NCBI RefSeq assembly: GCF_900177645.1
Contig: NZ_FXAO01000017.1
Span: 1 to 39,931, forward strand
From: Arenibacter troitsensis
Lineage (GTDB): Bacteria > Bacteroidota > Bacteroidia > Flavobacteriales > Flavobacteriaceae
Reading direction: 5' to 3'
DNA length: 39,931 nt
Of this stretch, positions 1 through 8,222 are shown in pieces. Both the position numbers and the translations under genes were made by a program. The notes under the pieces are model-generated. The model did no database searches, was not told where the DNA came from, and saw only the letters and a program-made list of their open reading frames with translations. The number at the start of each line of letters is the position of its first letter. Position 1 is the first letter of the stretch.

Positions 1-1
1 A

Positions 2-124
2 GGGACCTTTTCCGGTTACCTGGACCTGAAAGAGGACATAGAAAAAGTGATCGGGACCATTGGAGAGGCCACTGACCTGGTATATGAACGTACCGACGAC
101 AACAAAATAACTATAACCAACTAA
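2..124 (+). CDS. FecR-family anti-sigma factor, C-terminal fragment
   Basis: An open frame enters from the left edge and stops at TAA 122-124, leaving about 40 residues (GTFSGYLDLKEDIEKVIGTI..., ending NKITITN). The pattern GTF-SG-x(6)-ED-x(2)-KVIGTI...YE...NKITI resembles the C-terminal DUF4974 domain of FecR-like anti-sigma factors, which usually ends in a short beta-rich tail just before a susC gene. In Bacteroidetes these inner-membrane proteins hold an ECF sigma factor and receive a signal from the STN domain of the cognate SusC; the next gene does carry an STN domain. Only the tail is visible, so the assignment rests on this short match and on gene order. Confidence 0.65.
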   Translation, partial: GTFSGYLDLKEDIEKVIGTIGEATDLVYERTDDNKITITN

Positions 125-180
125 ACACAAAACGCCAATGAGAAAAACCTGAAATTCGAAAAAAAAACCAACAAAAAAAA

Positions 181-208
181 GCCGGAGGATGTTTGCCCAT
201 CCACCGGC
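181..208 (+). promoter_or_regulatory. Stem-loop between fecR-like gene and susC
   Basis: GCCGGAGGATG (181-191) pairs with CATCCACCGGC (198-208) across a 6-nt loop, with a single A-A mismatch: an 11-position stem. It is preceded by A-tracts and not followed by a U-run on the + strand, so it is a poor terminator for the fecR-susC direction; read on the - strand it would be followed by a T-tract. It may act as an attenuator, an RNA-processing or stabilising hairpin in the susC leader, or a bidirectional terminator. A weaker 5-bp hairpin (TGCTG/CAGCA, about 226-243) lies just downstream. Confidence 0.55.
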
Positions 209-265
209 CGTGAAAAAATTAACATTGCTGTACTAGAGCAGCATTAACTTACCAAAAACAAAATT

Positions 266-3200
266 ATGAATAAAATTTTCAAGCGCGTTCCCTTGTGGGG
301 TGAAAAAACCCTTTGGCGCGGAATAATTACCATTATGAGGATATTTATATTGTTTATATGTATCGGTCTCAGTTCGGTGTATGCCAACCTAACCAATGCT
401 CAAACCAAGATTGATATTAATGTTACGGGAGTAACTTTTGAAGAGCTCTTTAAGGAAATACAGAATAAAAGTGAGTTTGTTTTCTTTTATAAGGATGATG
501 TTTTGAACAGGGATAAGAAGATTTCTATTCGATTAAAAAATGCAAATGTTGCCACTATTTTGGATAATGCATTTTCGAACACGGATCTTGATTATAAAAT
601 TGACGATAGACAGGTTGTGGTCAAGAAAAAAGTAGTGCCGGTCCATACGGTAACAGTCACCAATGACCCAAAATTACAGGGTTTTTCCATGTCTGGGACT
701 ATCACGGATGATACAGGAGTTCCTTTGCCAGGGGCCAGTATTGTGGAAAAGGGTACTACCAATGGTACCCAATCCGATTTTGATGGCAACTTTACCTTGA
801 CCGTTGAAAATGGGAATGCAGTTTTAACCATTTCCTATATTGGTTTTGCGACAAAGGAAATCCCCGTTAATGGATTGGAAGTTGTAAATGTCAGTTTGGA
901 AGAAAGTTCTTCAGGGCTGGAAGAGGTTGTAGTAGTTGGATATGGTACCCAGGCCAAAAAGGATATAACTGGTTCGGTCAGTGTAGTTGACGGCGATGAA
1001 ATTGTAGCAAGAAGTACTACTAATGTCTCCAATGCTTTACAGGGCTCCGTAGCCGGTGTAAGTGTTACGAGGAGCAATTCGGAACCTGGTGCGGGAAACG
1101 AAGTTAGGGTTAGGGGTGTAACCACTTTACAGGGCAATAGCTCTCCCCTCATACTTGTGGATGACGTTCCTGTATCCAGTATTAATGACGTGAACCCAGA
1201 TCAAATAGAAAGCATTTCGGTACTTAAAGATGGGGCATCAGCTGCCATTTATGGCTCTAGGGCCGCTGCAGGAGTTATTATCATTACTACGAAAAGAGGG
1301 AAAAGTGAGGTTTTCAACCTGGGATATAGTGGGGAGTATTTTATTAATACACCTACTGAGACAAGAAAATCGGTGGCTGCCATACCTTATATGCAAATGG
1401 ATAATGAAAAGGCCTGGAACGACAATGGAAATGATGGTAATGAATACCCTACATGGTCAGAGGAACTAATCTCCAACTATACGGCGAACAATGTGATTAA
1501 CCCGGACCAGTATCCCGATACTAACTGGAGGGATTTAATATTGAGAAAGTCTTCCTCGGGTTACAGACATAACATTAATATAAGTGGGGGGTCAGAAAAG
1601 GTAAAGACCAACGCCACCTTTGGTTATGAGTATCAAGATGCCTTGTACGCCCATAGGGACTGGAAAAGATATAATGCAAGGATCAACAACGATATAAAAA
1701 TATCAGATAAACTTGGTGCTACATTGGATTTTGCAATGAAATTGACAAAGGATGACAGGCCAACTTTGGATCCTACTGCTAGGGCTATAAAGTCAGCACC
1801 GGTTTATGCTGCATTGTGGGCAGATGGAAGAATTGCCGAAAGTAAGTCCGGGGATAATGTTTATGCCGAATTGCACCATGGAGGATATCAGACTAACGAG
1901 AATTATTTGTTCTATGGAAAAGTTGGTTTGTTTTATAAACCCAGTGAATCCCTGAAGATTTCGGTGAATTTGGCTCCTAATTTTGAATTTAATAAGTATA
2001 AATTCTTTAATAAATCTATTCCGTATTGGGATTTCGATGACCCGAACAAATTGGCTAATCCAAATTATATTTCTGGTCACAATTCTACCCAAACTTATCT
2101 TATTGAAAGAAGGGCAAATGACAACACGATTACTACCCAAGCTTTGGTCAATTATGATGAAAGTTATGGCAATCATAATATTAGTGGTGTAATAGGCTAT
2201 GAAGAGTTTTCATCGCAAAGTGAAACTTTGGGTGTTCGAGGTAATGAATACGTAAGCAGTGATTATCCTTTCTTAAACCAAGCACCAATCGACAAGGTTT
2301 TTGATAGTGGTACAAGCGTTTCTGAGAATGCCTATTCTTCGTATTTCGGAAGGTTGGCCTACAATTATAATAATAAATATTACCTCCAAGGTACAGTTAG
2401 AAGAGATGGCTCCTCAAGATTTGGTAAAGATTACAGATGGGGATCATTTCCTTCATTTTCAGGAGGTTGGGTTGTTTCCAACGAAAACTTTATGGAATCA
2501 TTGGATCCGGCTATTTCATTTTTAAAACTTAGAGCTTCCTATGGTAGCCTTGGTAACGATAGATTAGGGAACTATCTTTATTTATCGGTTCTTCAATTTA
2601 GTAATGCCTTAATCGCCAATGGAGGTAATGTAGAGGCGGTAAGGTCTGCCGCCCAGAGGTTTTTGGCTATTGAGGACGTAACTTGGGAAACCACTACAAC
2701 ATTAGATCTTGGTATTGATTTAAACCTTTTCAATGACAGATTGTCCATAACCGCAGATTACTTTAAAAAGGATACCAGGGACATGCTTTTGGATCTTAGT
2801 ATACCGGCATTAAGTGGTTATGATGATCCTACGGTCAATGTAGGTGGGATGGATACGACGGGTTGGGAACTTGGACTAACTTATCGTCAAAGTATAGGGG
2901 ATTTAAGGATTACTACCTCTTTTAATATTTTTGATTCAAAATCCATAATTGGCGATGTAAACGGGAAACGTTTATTTGATGGGAATATTTTGTCTGAGGA
3001 AGGTAGCGAATTTAGATCTTGGTATGGTTACCAATCAGATGGATTATTCCAAACGCAAGCCGAAGTGGACAATTCGGCTACGACCAGTAATGCAGTAAGG
3101 CCTGGTGATATTAAATATAAGGATATAAGTGGTCCGGACGGCACACCTGATGGGATAATCAATGAATTGGATAAGACCATTTTAGGAGGGTCTTTGCCGC

Positions 3201-3682
3201 GCTATCAATACGGAGGGAATCTAAATTTGACATACAAGAAGTTCGATCTAGGAGTGGCTTTTCAAGGAGTTGGTCAACAAAACTTTAATCTAGCTCCAAT
3301 TTTTATCAGGCCATTTCAAGAAAGTTGGCAATCGCCATCTACCCTGTATGCGGGTAATTATTGGAGTGTCTATAATACTACGGAACAAAATCTAAATGCA
3401 GCTTATCCACGTTTGTCAGAAAATGCTGTGGGCAACAACTATAATAGCTTTTCAGATTACTGGTTGCTCAAAGGTTCTTATTTCAGGGTCAAGAACATTA
3501 CATTAGGATATACTTTGCCCTCAGATATATTTGGAGAAAACGGATTTTCCTCTCTACGCTTATATGTTGCAGGAAACGACTTGTTTACCATTGATAAGTT
3601 GCCGGAAGGGATAGACCCGGAGCAAGGGAGTGGATATTTGATTACAAAGTCCTTTATTATTGGGGTAAAAGCTAATTTTTAA
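266..3682 (+). CDS. SusC/RagA-type TonB-dependent outer-membrane transporter with STN domain
   Basis: The 1138-residue product has the full SusC architecture. A long leader precedes a hydrophobic signal segment (about 24-45). An STN domain follows at about 46-120, then a carboxypeptidase-regulatory-like beta domain at about 138-212 (GTITDDTGVPLPGASI), then the SusC hallmark LEEVVVVGYGTQ and TonB-box region at about 218-230. After that come the plug (LVDDVPVSSINDVNPDQIES) and a beta-barrel ending in an aromatic C-terminus (IIGVKANF). STN-bearing SusCs take part in transenvelope signalling to FecR/ECF sigma pairs, which fits the FecR-like tail upstream. It should pair with the SusD 10 bp downstream to import an oligomeric or bulky substrate that cannot be named from sequence. 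ATG 335 (residue 24) is an alternative start; I keep 266 because extended leaders are common in STN-type SusCs. Confidence 0.95.
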   Translation: MNKIFKRVPLWGEKTLWRGIITIMRIFILFICIGLSSVYANLTNAQTKIDINVTGVTFEELFKEIQNKSEFVFFYKDDVLNRDKKISIRLKNANVATILDNAFSNTDLDYKIDDRQVVVKKKVVPVHTVTVTNDPKLQGFSMSGTITDDTGVPLPGASIVEKGTTNGTQSDFDGNFTLTVENGNAVLTISYIGFATKEIPVNGLEVVNVSLEESSSGLEEVVVVGYGTQAKKDITGSVSVVDGDEIVARSTTNVSNALQGSVAGVSVTRSNSEPGAGNEVRVRGVTTLQGNSSPLILVDDVPVSSINDVNPDQIESISVLKDGASAAIYGSRAAAGVIIITTKRGKSEVFNLGYSGEYFINTPTETRKSVAAIPYMQMDNEKAWNDNGNDGNEYPTWSEELISNYTANNVINPDQYPDTNWRDLILRKSSSGYRHNINISGGSEKVKTNATFGYEYQDALYAHRDWKRYNARINNDIKISDKLGATLDFAMKLTKDDRPTLDPTARAIKSAPVYAALWADGRIAESKSGDNVYAELHHGGYQTNENYLFYGKVGLFYKPSESLKISVNLAPNFEFNKYKFFNKSIPYWDFDDPNKLANPNYISGHNSTQTYLIERRANDNTITTQALVNYDESYGNHNISGVIGYEEFSSQSETLGVRGNEYVSSDYPFLNQAPIDKVFDSGTSVSENAYSSYFGRLAYNYNNKYYLQGTVRRDGSSRFGKDYRWGSFPSFSGGWVVSNENFMESLDPAISFLKLRASYGSLGNDRLGNYLYLSVLQFSNALIANGGNVEAVRSAAQRFLAIEDVTWETTTTLDLGIDLNLFNDRLSITADYFKKDTRDMLLDLSIPALSGYDDPTVNVGGMDTTGWELGLTYRQSIGDLRITTSFNIFDSKSIIGDVNGKRLFDGNILSEEGSEFRSWYGYQSDGLFQTQAEVDNSATTSNAVRPGDIKYKDISGPDGTPDGIINELDKTILGGSLPRYQYGGNLNLTYKKFDLGVAFQGVGQQNFNLAPIFIRPFQESWQSPSTLYAGNYWSVYNTTEQNLNAAYPRLSENAVGNNYNSFSDYWLLKGSYFRVKNITLGYTLPSDIFGENGFSSLRLYVAGNDLFTIDKLPEGIDPEQGSGYLITKSFIIGVKANF

Positions 3683-3692
3683 ACTTATAAAA

Positions 3693-5447
3693 ATGAAAAA
3701 CTATATATATAAAACAATTTTTAGTATTGGATTCCTGTTTGTGGGATTTTCATGTACTGAGTTGGATTTGGTGCAGGAGGATGCGGCAAGTTCAGGAAGT
3801 TGGTATCAGAATAAGGATCAATTTAGACAATCACTAAATGAAGGATATAGAGAGGTTTTTTGGCCTGTAGATCAATCGCCAGAAGGCTGGACTGACGATT
3901 GGCAAAGAAGGGATGCTCTTGATGCCATTAAGGCTGGAACAGTTTCCTCGGAATACGGAACAGCATCTACTAATTGGTCCAATATGTACAAAGCCATTAC
4001 TAGAATATTGGTGGTAATTGAAAAATTGGAAACACAGGATGTGCTTTCGGCAGAGGATACCAAATTATTTAAAGCTGAAGCTAATTTTTTAAGGGCGTCT
4101 TACTGGTCCTATCTTATTTCCCATTACGGTGATGTGCCATTTTATGAAGAGGAACTTACGGTTGATGAATCTTTTGAGATAGGTAGAACAAATAAGGATG
4201 AAATACTCCAAAGAATTTATGTCTATTATGATGATGCAGCCCTTAATTTGCCAGTTTCGTATGGTGGTTTAAAGTATGCCACAAAGGGAGCGGCCTATGC
4301 CATGAAGGCTAGGATTGCGCTATATATGGGAGATAATGCTATAGCGGCAGAAGCAGCGGAGGATTGTATGGATTTAGGGGAATACGAGCTTTATCCTAAT
4401 TTTGAGGAACTTTTTGTTTCCAGTACCAAAAATACTAAGGAAACCATATTTCATATTCCTAGGAATTCAGATTTAAATGAGAATAGAAACGACAACGTTC
4501 GTGATTATTTGCCACGAAATCACGGGGGTTGGGGTGCACGACAACCCACATGGGAACTATTGGCCTCCTTTGAATGTACAGATGGTCTGCCAGTTGATGA
4601 ATCTCCACTTTTTGATCCACAAAATCCATTTAAGAATAGGGATCCAAGATGTAGTATGACCATTGTACCTTTTGGTTCATTGGAAGATGGGGATGGATTG
4701 ACACCAAGTGATGGTTCTAATTTCATGGGCCTGGAATACACGCCTAACCCCACTAAAAAAGAAGTAATGGATTTTGCCTCTAACAGTCTGATAAAAAATA
4801 ATGACACCCAATCTGTAGCCGCCTTTGCCGCCTTTAATGGTTTGGCATGGAAAAAGGGCGTGGATGAGGATTGGAAGGACTATATAACAGACCCGGATTT
4901 AATAGTCATTAGATATGCGGATGTTTTATTGATGTATGCGGAGGCAAAAATTGAATTGAATCAGATTGATGCCAGTGTTCTCGCAGCAATAAATGCAGTT
5001 CGTGATCGTGCATACGCTAATTCAGGTATACCAAATCCTGCGGTGACAACCACAGATCAAGAAGAACTACGCCGAAAAGTTAGAAGTGAAAGACGGGCAG
5101 AACTTGCCTTTGAAGGAAGGCGGTATATGGATCTTATACGCTGGCGTCTAGCGGAAAAAGCACTTACGGGAACCTCTTACGGAATGCTGAATGTAGCCAC
5201 AGATGGAAATGTTACTGTCCCTCCAACAGGACCCTTAATGGACAATGTAGTAAACCCAGGACTATGGTTCTGGGGTATGAAGCCAGAAGTAGACGAGGAT
5301 GGTTTACCTGATTTTTCGGCCATGTTAAATGCCGGACTTTGTAGGTCCCTGAATACCATTAATTTCCCAGAGCGTCAATATTTGTGGCCTATACCTGCTT
5401 CCGAGCGTTTATTGAACCCAAATTTAACCCAAAATACAGGTTATTAA
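3693..5447 (+). CDS. SusD/RagB-type surface substrate-binding lipoprotein
   Basis: The 584-residue product begins with a lipoprotein signal peptide (GFLFVGFSC, Cys21) and acidic residues after the cysteine. Typical SusD features follow: an N-terminal SusD-like helical region (NLNEGY-like segment QSLNEGYREVFWP), TPR-like helices with AEANFLRASYWSYLISHYGDVPF, and the C-terminal RagB/SusD signature RRKVRSERRAELAFEGRRYMDLIRW. It ends YLWPIPASERLLNPNLTQNTGY, the usual SusD end. Family knowledge: SusD caps the SusC barrel and captures substrate at the cell surface. It lies 10 bp behind susC, so the two are co-transcribed. A terminator follows directly and probably limits read-through into the downstream genes. 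Confidence 0.96.
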   Translation: MKNYIYKTIFSIGFLFVGFSCTELDLVQEDAASSGSWYQNKDQFRQSLNEGYREVFWPVDQSPEGWTDDWQRRDALDAIKAGTVSSEYGTASTNWSNMYKAITRILVVIEKLETQDVLSAEDTKLFKAEANFLRASYWSYLISHYGDVPFYEEELTVDESFEIGRTNKDEILQRIYVYYDDAALNLPVSYGGLKYATKGAAYAMKARIALYMGDNAIAAEAAEDCMDLGEYELYPNFEELFVSSTKNTKETIFHIPRNSDLNENRNDNVRDYLPRNHGGWGARQPTWELLASFECTDGLPVDESPLFDPQNPFKNRDPRCSMTIVPFGSLEDGDGLTPSDGSNFMGLEYTPNPTKKEVMDFASNSLIKNNDTQSVAAFAAFNGLAWKKGVDEDWKDYITDPDLIVIRYADVLLMYAEAKIELNQIDASVLAAINAVRDRAYANSGIPNPAVTTTDQEELRRKVRSERRAELAFEGRRYMDLIRWRLAEKALTGTSYGMLNVATDGNVTVPPTGPLMDNVVNPGLWFWGMKPEVDEDGLPDFSAMLNAGLCRSLNTINFPERQYLWPIPASERLLNPNLTQNTGY

Positions 5448-5455
5448 TAGTGTGT

Positions 5456-5498
5456 TCCCTGGGAATAGCAGTATTTCCAGGGATTCTTTTTTATTTTT
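5456..5498 (+). terminator. Intrinsic terminator after susD
   Basis: TCCCTGG (5456-5462) pairs with CCAGGGA (5477-5483) around a 14-nt loop. A T-rich tail (5484-5498, ATTCTTTTTTATTTTT region) follows. It begins 9 bp after the susD stop and should end most susCD transcripts, leaving the 5615-16053 genes to partial read-through or their own promoter in 5499-5614. Confidence 0.75.
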
Positions 5499-5614
5499 CG
5501 AAAAAGAGGTTTGGTCGAAGTTGGTAATAGAGTAACTGCTAAACCCCTTTATTTTTTGAGATATAAATTAATTGAATTTAGTCACGCAATTTCAACATTA
5601 AAAAAAATAAATTA

Positions 5615-8125
5615 ATGATAAAAGCTGTAAATACATATTTCTTTTGTCTAGTGAGTATACTGTTGTTTGGTTTTACCCTATCCTGCAAAGACAAGATAGA
5701 TGAAAATGGAACTGAGGAGAAAGCGGATAAATATATTTCACTTAGTGGGATATACCCACATTTAGCGATGTATAATTTGGGAGGTGAATGCGGAACTGGA
5801 GCAGTGGTACCCTGGGCCAATAAATTATGGGTAATAACCTATAGCCCTCATCAACCCAATGGTTCATCTGATAAATTGTACGCAATAAATTCGGATCTGG
5901 ATCAAGAAGTCAGGGAAGAAAGTATTGGTGGAACCCCTGCCAACCGTATGGTACATCAAGAAAGTAATAAACTATTTATAGGACCATACGCCATAAACGG
6001 GGATGACGGCAAAGTAACGGCTATTCCCTACGAAGAGATGCCAGGTAGACATACAGGTAATGCCAGACATCTTACAGATCCAACCGGAAAGATATACTAT
6101 GCTACCATGGAGGAAGGGTTTTATGAGGTTGATGTAAATACATTGGATCCAATAACGCTTTATCCTGATGCCAATGCATTGCGCAAGGCCAAGGATATGG
6201 CGCAATTTGGTCCGTTATTGCCAGGCGCCCATGGAAAGGGCTTGTATTCAGGCCAGGGAGTTATGGTTTATAGCAACAATGGGGAGGCTAATCATGCTGC
6301 CTTAGGGAAATTTGATGTGGAATCCGGTTCATTGTCGGAATGGGACGGGAAGGATTGGAAGGTAGTTCGTAGAAATCAATTTGTAGAGGTTACAGGACCC
6401 GGGGGTATTTACGGAAATAAAGATCCGGAAAATGATCCCATATGGGCCACGGGATGGGATTTTAAATCAGTACTGGTGGGAGTTCGAAATCCGAAGACTG
6501 GATGGGATTATTATCGACTGCCTAAAGCAAGTCATTCTTATGATGGGGCACATGGATGGAATACCGAATGGCCTAGGATAAGAAATATTGGTACCGAAGA
6601 AACTCCCGAGTTCTTAATGACTATGCATGGTATGTTCTGGCATTTTCCAGGAACTTTTAGGGCCAATAATTCTGCTGGTATTAGACCTCGTTCATCTTAT
6701 CTTAAAGTAATTGGTGATTTTTCTAGATGGAACGATCAATTGATTTTTGGATGTGACGATTCTGCAGAGAAAGAGTTTTTAAATACCCGTAAGCAGAAAG
6801 GTAGTTTAATAGGTCCTGGGCAATCCAATTCCAACCTTTGGTTTACCACTCTGGATAAGCCAGATGAATTGGGGCCTAATACCGCTGAAGGTGCTGTCTG
6901 GATTTCCGAAGAAATCAGGGCCAATGAATTATCGGAACCATTTCTTTTTACTGGTTGGGAAAAACGATCTGCTTGGATTAAGAACGAAGGTAATTCAACG
7001 GTTACTTTTAATTTTGAAGTAGATAAAAAGGGTGATGGCAACTGGACTTCTCTAAAAACTGTTGAAGCCTCAGCAGGCGAGTCTATGCATATAATGTTCC
7101 AAGATAACGAAATAGGAGAGTGGGTACGCATTAAGCCAAACAAAGCTACAAAGGCTACAGTTCATTTTTTTTATGGTGATACGGATAATAGAAACGGCCA
7201 GCCAAATGGTATGTTCCGAGGAATAGCAGATATTTCGGATAGGAATGCCATTGGTGGGCTCTTGTGGGCTCTAGGGGACAACAGACGAACCTTGGGAGTA
7301 TTGGCCGGAAATGTCTCCACTGCGGGATTCCATGAAACAGGATTCTATGAATTGGATTCATTATTGAACTTGGTTAAAAAAGAGGATGACAAAACTGTGC
7401 AATTAATGAGGGACAAGGTAGCCATACCCAAAAACGTAGTAACAACTGACGCCGCTTCTGTTTTAATAGTAGATGATCAGGGGAGACGTTGGAGATTGCC
7501 CAAGGGCAATGACGCATATAGTGAGGGGATGGATAACGGAGCACTACGCATATGTCGTGAGGTTTCTACCGAACGAGATTTATTAAATTGCTCAGGCACC
7601 TTTTATGAGTTGCCTGCGGAGAATGCCGATGGTTTTGCAAAAATACGGCCTGTTTCCTCTCATAATATGCTTATTCATGATTATGCCTCGTACCGCGGAC
7701 TGTTCGTTTTAACCGGTATTGAAGATGATTTTAATGGAAACAATGAACATGTAATCACATCTAAAGATGGGAAAGCCAAGGTATGGGCGGGAACAATAGA
7801 TGATTTGTGGAAATTGGGTAAACCAGTAGGCGTAGGGGGGCCATGGAAAGATACTATGGTAAGGGCCGATGAGCCTAGTGATCCTTATTTAATAGGATTT
7901 TATGACAAGAAAAGTATCAAAATTTCCAATCTATCCAATAAAACGGTTACTTACAAAATTGAGGTCGAGCCCATAGGGCATGGACCCTGGATGACCTATA
8001 AGGAGGTAACTGTTAAGGGAGGTGAAGAGTATAACTATACTTTTCCGGATAACTTCCAGTCGAGATGGATCAGAATTGTTGCCGATAAAGATTGCCAGGC
8101 TACTGCGCAATTGGAGTATAGATGA
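5615..8125 (+). CDS. Large propeller-like lipoprotein of unknown function with two repeated C-terminal-type modules
   Basis: An 836-residue product with a lipoprotein leader (FGFTLSC, Cys24). I do not recognise a named family. Residues about 45-420 contain repeated short segments of the type 'GKIYYATMEEGFYEVD' and 'NKLWVITYSPHQPNG', which look like beta-propeller blades with read-out loops. A module at about 424-520 (LFTGWEKRSAWIKNEGNSTV...GNWTSL...GEWVRIKPNKATKATVHF) recurs at about 720-836 (LIGFYDKKSIKISNLSNKTV...GPWMTY...SRWIRIVADKDCQATAQL). That is an internal duplication of a beta-sandwich-like domain alternating with propeller sequence. No catalytic signature is obvious. It sits between susCD and the FAD oxidoreductase, so it may be a surface or periplasmic binding protein, or an enzyme, acting on the imported substrate. 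Confidence 0.8.
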   Translation: MIKAVNTYFFCLVSILLFGFTLSCKDKIDENGTEEKADKYISLSGIYPHLAMYNLGGECGTGAVVPWANKLWVITYSPHQPNGSSDKLYAINSDLDQEVREESIGGTPANRMVHQESNKLFIGPYAINGDDGKVTAIPYEEMPGRHTGNARHLTDPTGKIYYATMEEGFYEVDVNTLDPITLYPDANALRKAKDMAQFGPLLPGAHGKGLYSGQGVMVYSNNGEANHAALGKFDVESGSLSEWDGKDWKVVRRNQFVEVTGPGGIYGNKDPENDPIWATGWDFKSVLVGVRNPKTGWDYYRLPKASHSYDGAHGWNTEWPRIRNIGTEETPEFLMTMHGMFWHFPGTFRANNSAGIRPRSSYLKVIGDFSRWNDQLIFGCDDSAEKEFLNTRKQKGSLIGPGQSNSNLWFTTLDKPDELGPNTAEGAVWISEEIRANELSEPFLFTGWEKRSAWIKNEGNSTVTFNFEVDKKGDGNWTSLKTVEASAGESMHIMFQDNEIGEWVRIKPNKATKATVHFFYGDTDNRNGQPNGMFRGIADISDRNAIGGLLWALGDNRRTLGVLAGNVSTAGFHETGFYELDSLLNLVKKEDDKTVQLMRDKVAIPKNVVTTDAASVLIVDDQGRRWRLPKGNDAYSEGMDNGALRICREVSTERDLLNCSGTFYELPAENADGFAKIRPVSSHNMLIHDYASYRGLFVLTGIEDDFNGNNEHVITSKDGKAKVWAGTIDDLWKLGKPVGVGGPWKDTMVRADEPSDPYLIGFYDKKSIKISNLSNKTVTYKIEVEPIGHGPWMTYKEVTVKGGEEYNYTFPDNFQSRWIRIVADKDCQATAQLEYR

Positions 8126-8222
8126 AATTTTGTATAATTTACGGAGGAAATAGAGTTGAAAGTTGAGATACTATTGCCTTTCGTGACAAATAAACTTTTT
8201 TAAATCAATTAAAATAAATTTT

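Noticed and set aside
592..2525. Several 60-140 codon frames overlapping susC on both strands
   Set aside because: They lie wholly inside susC, lack leaders or motifs, and have biased composition expected of shadow frames.
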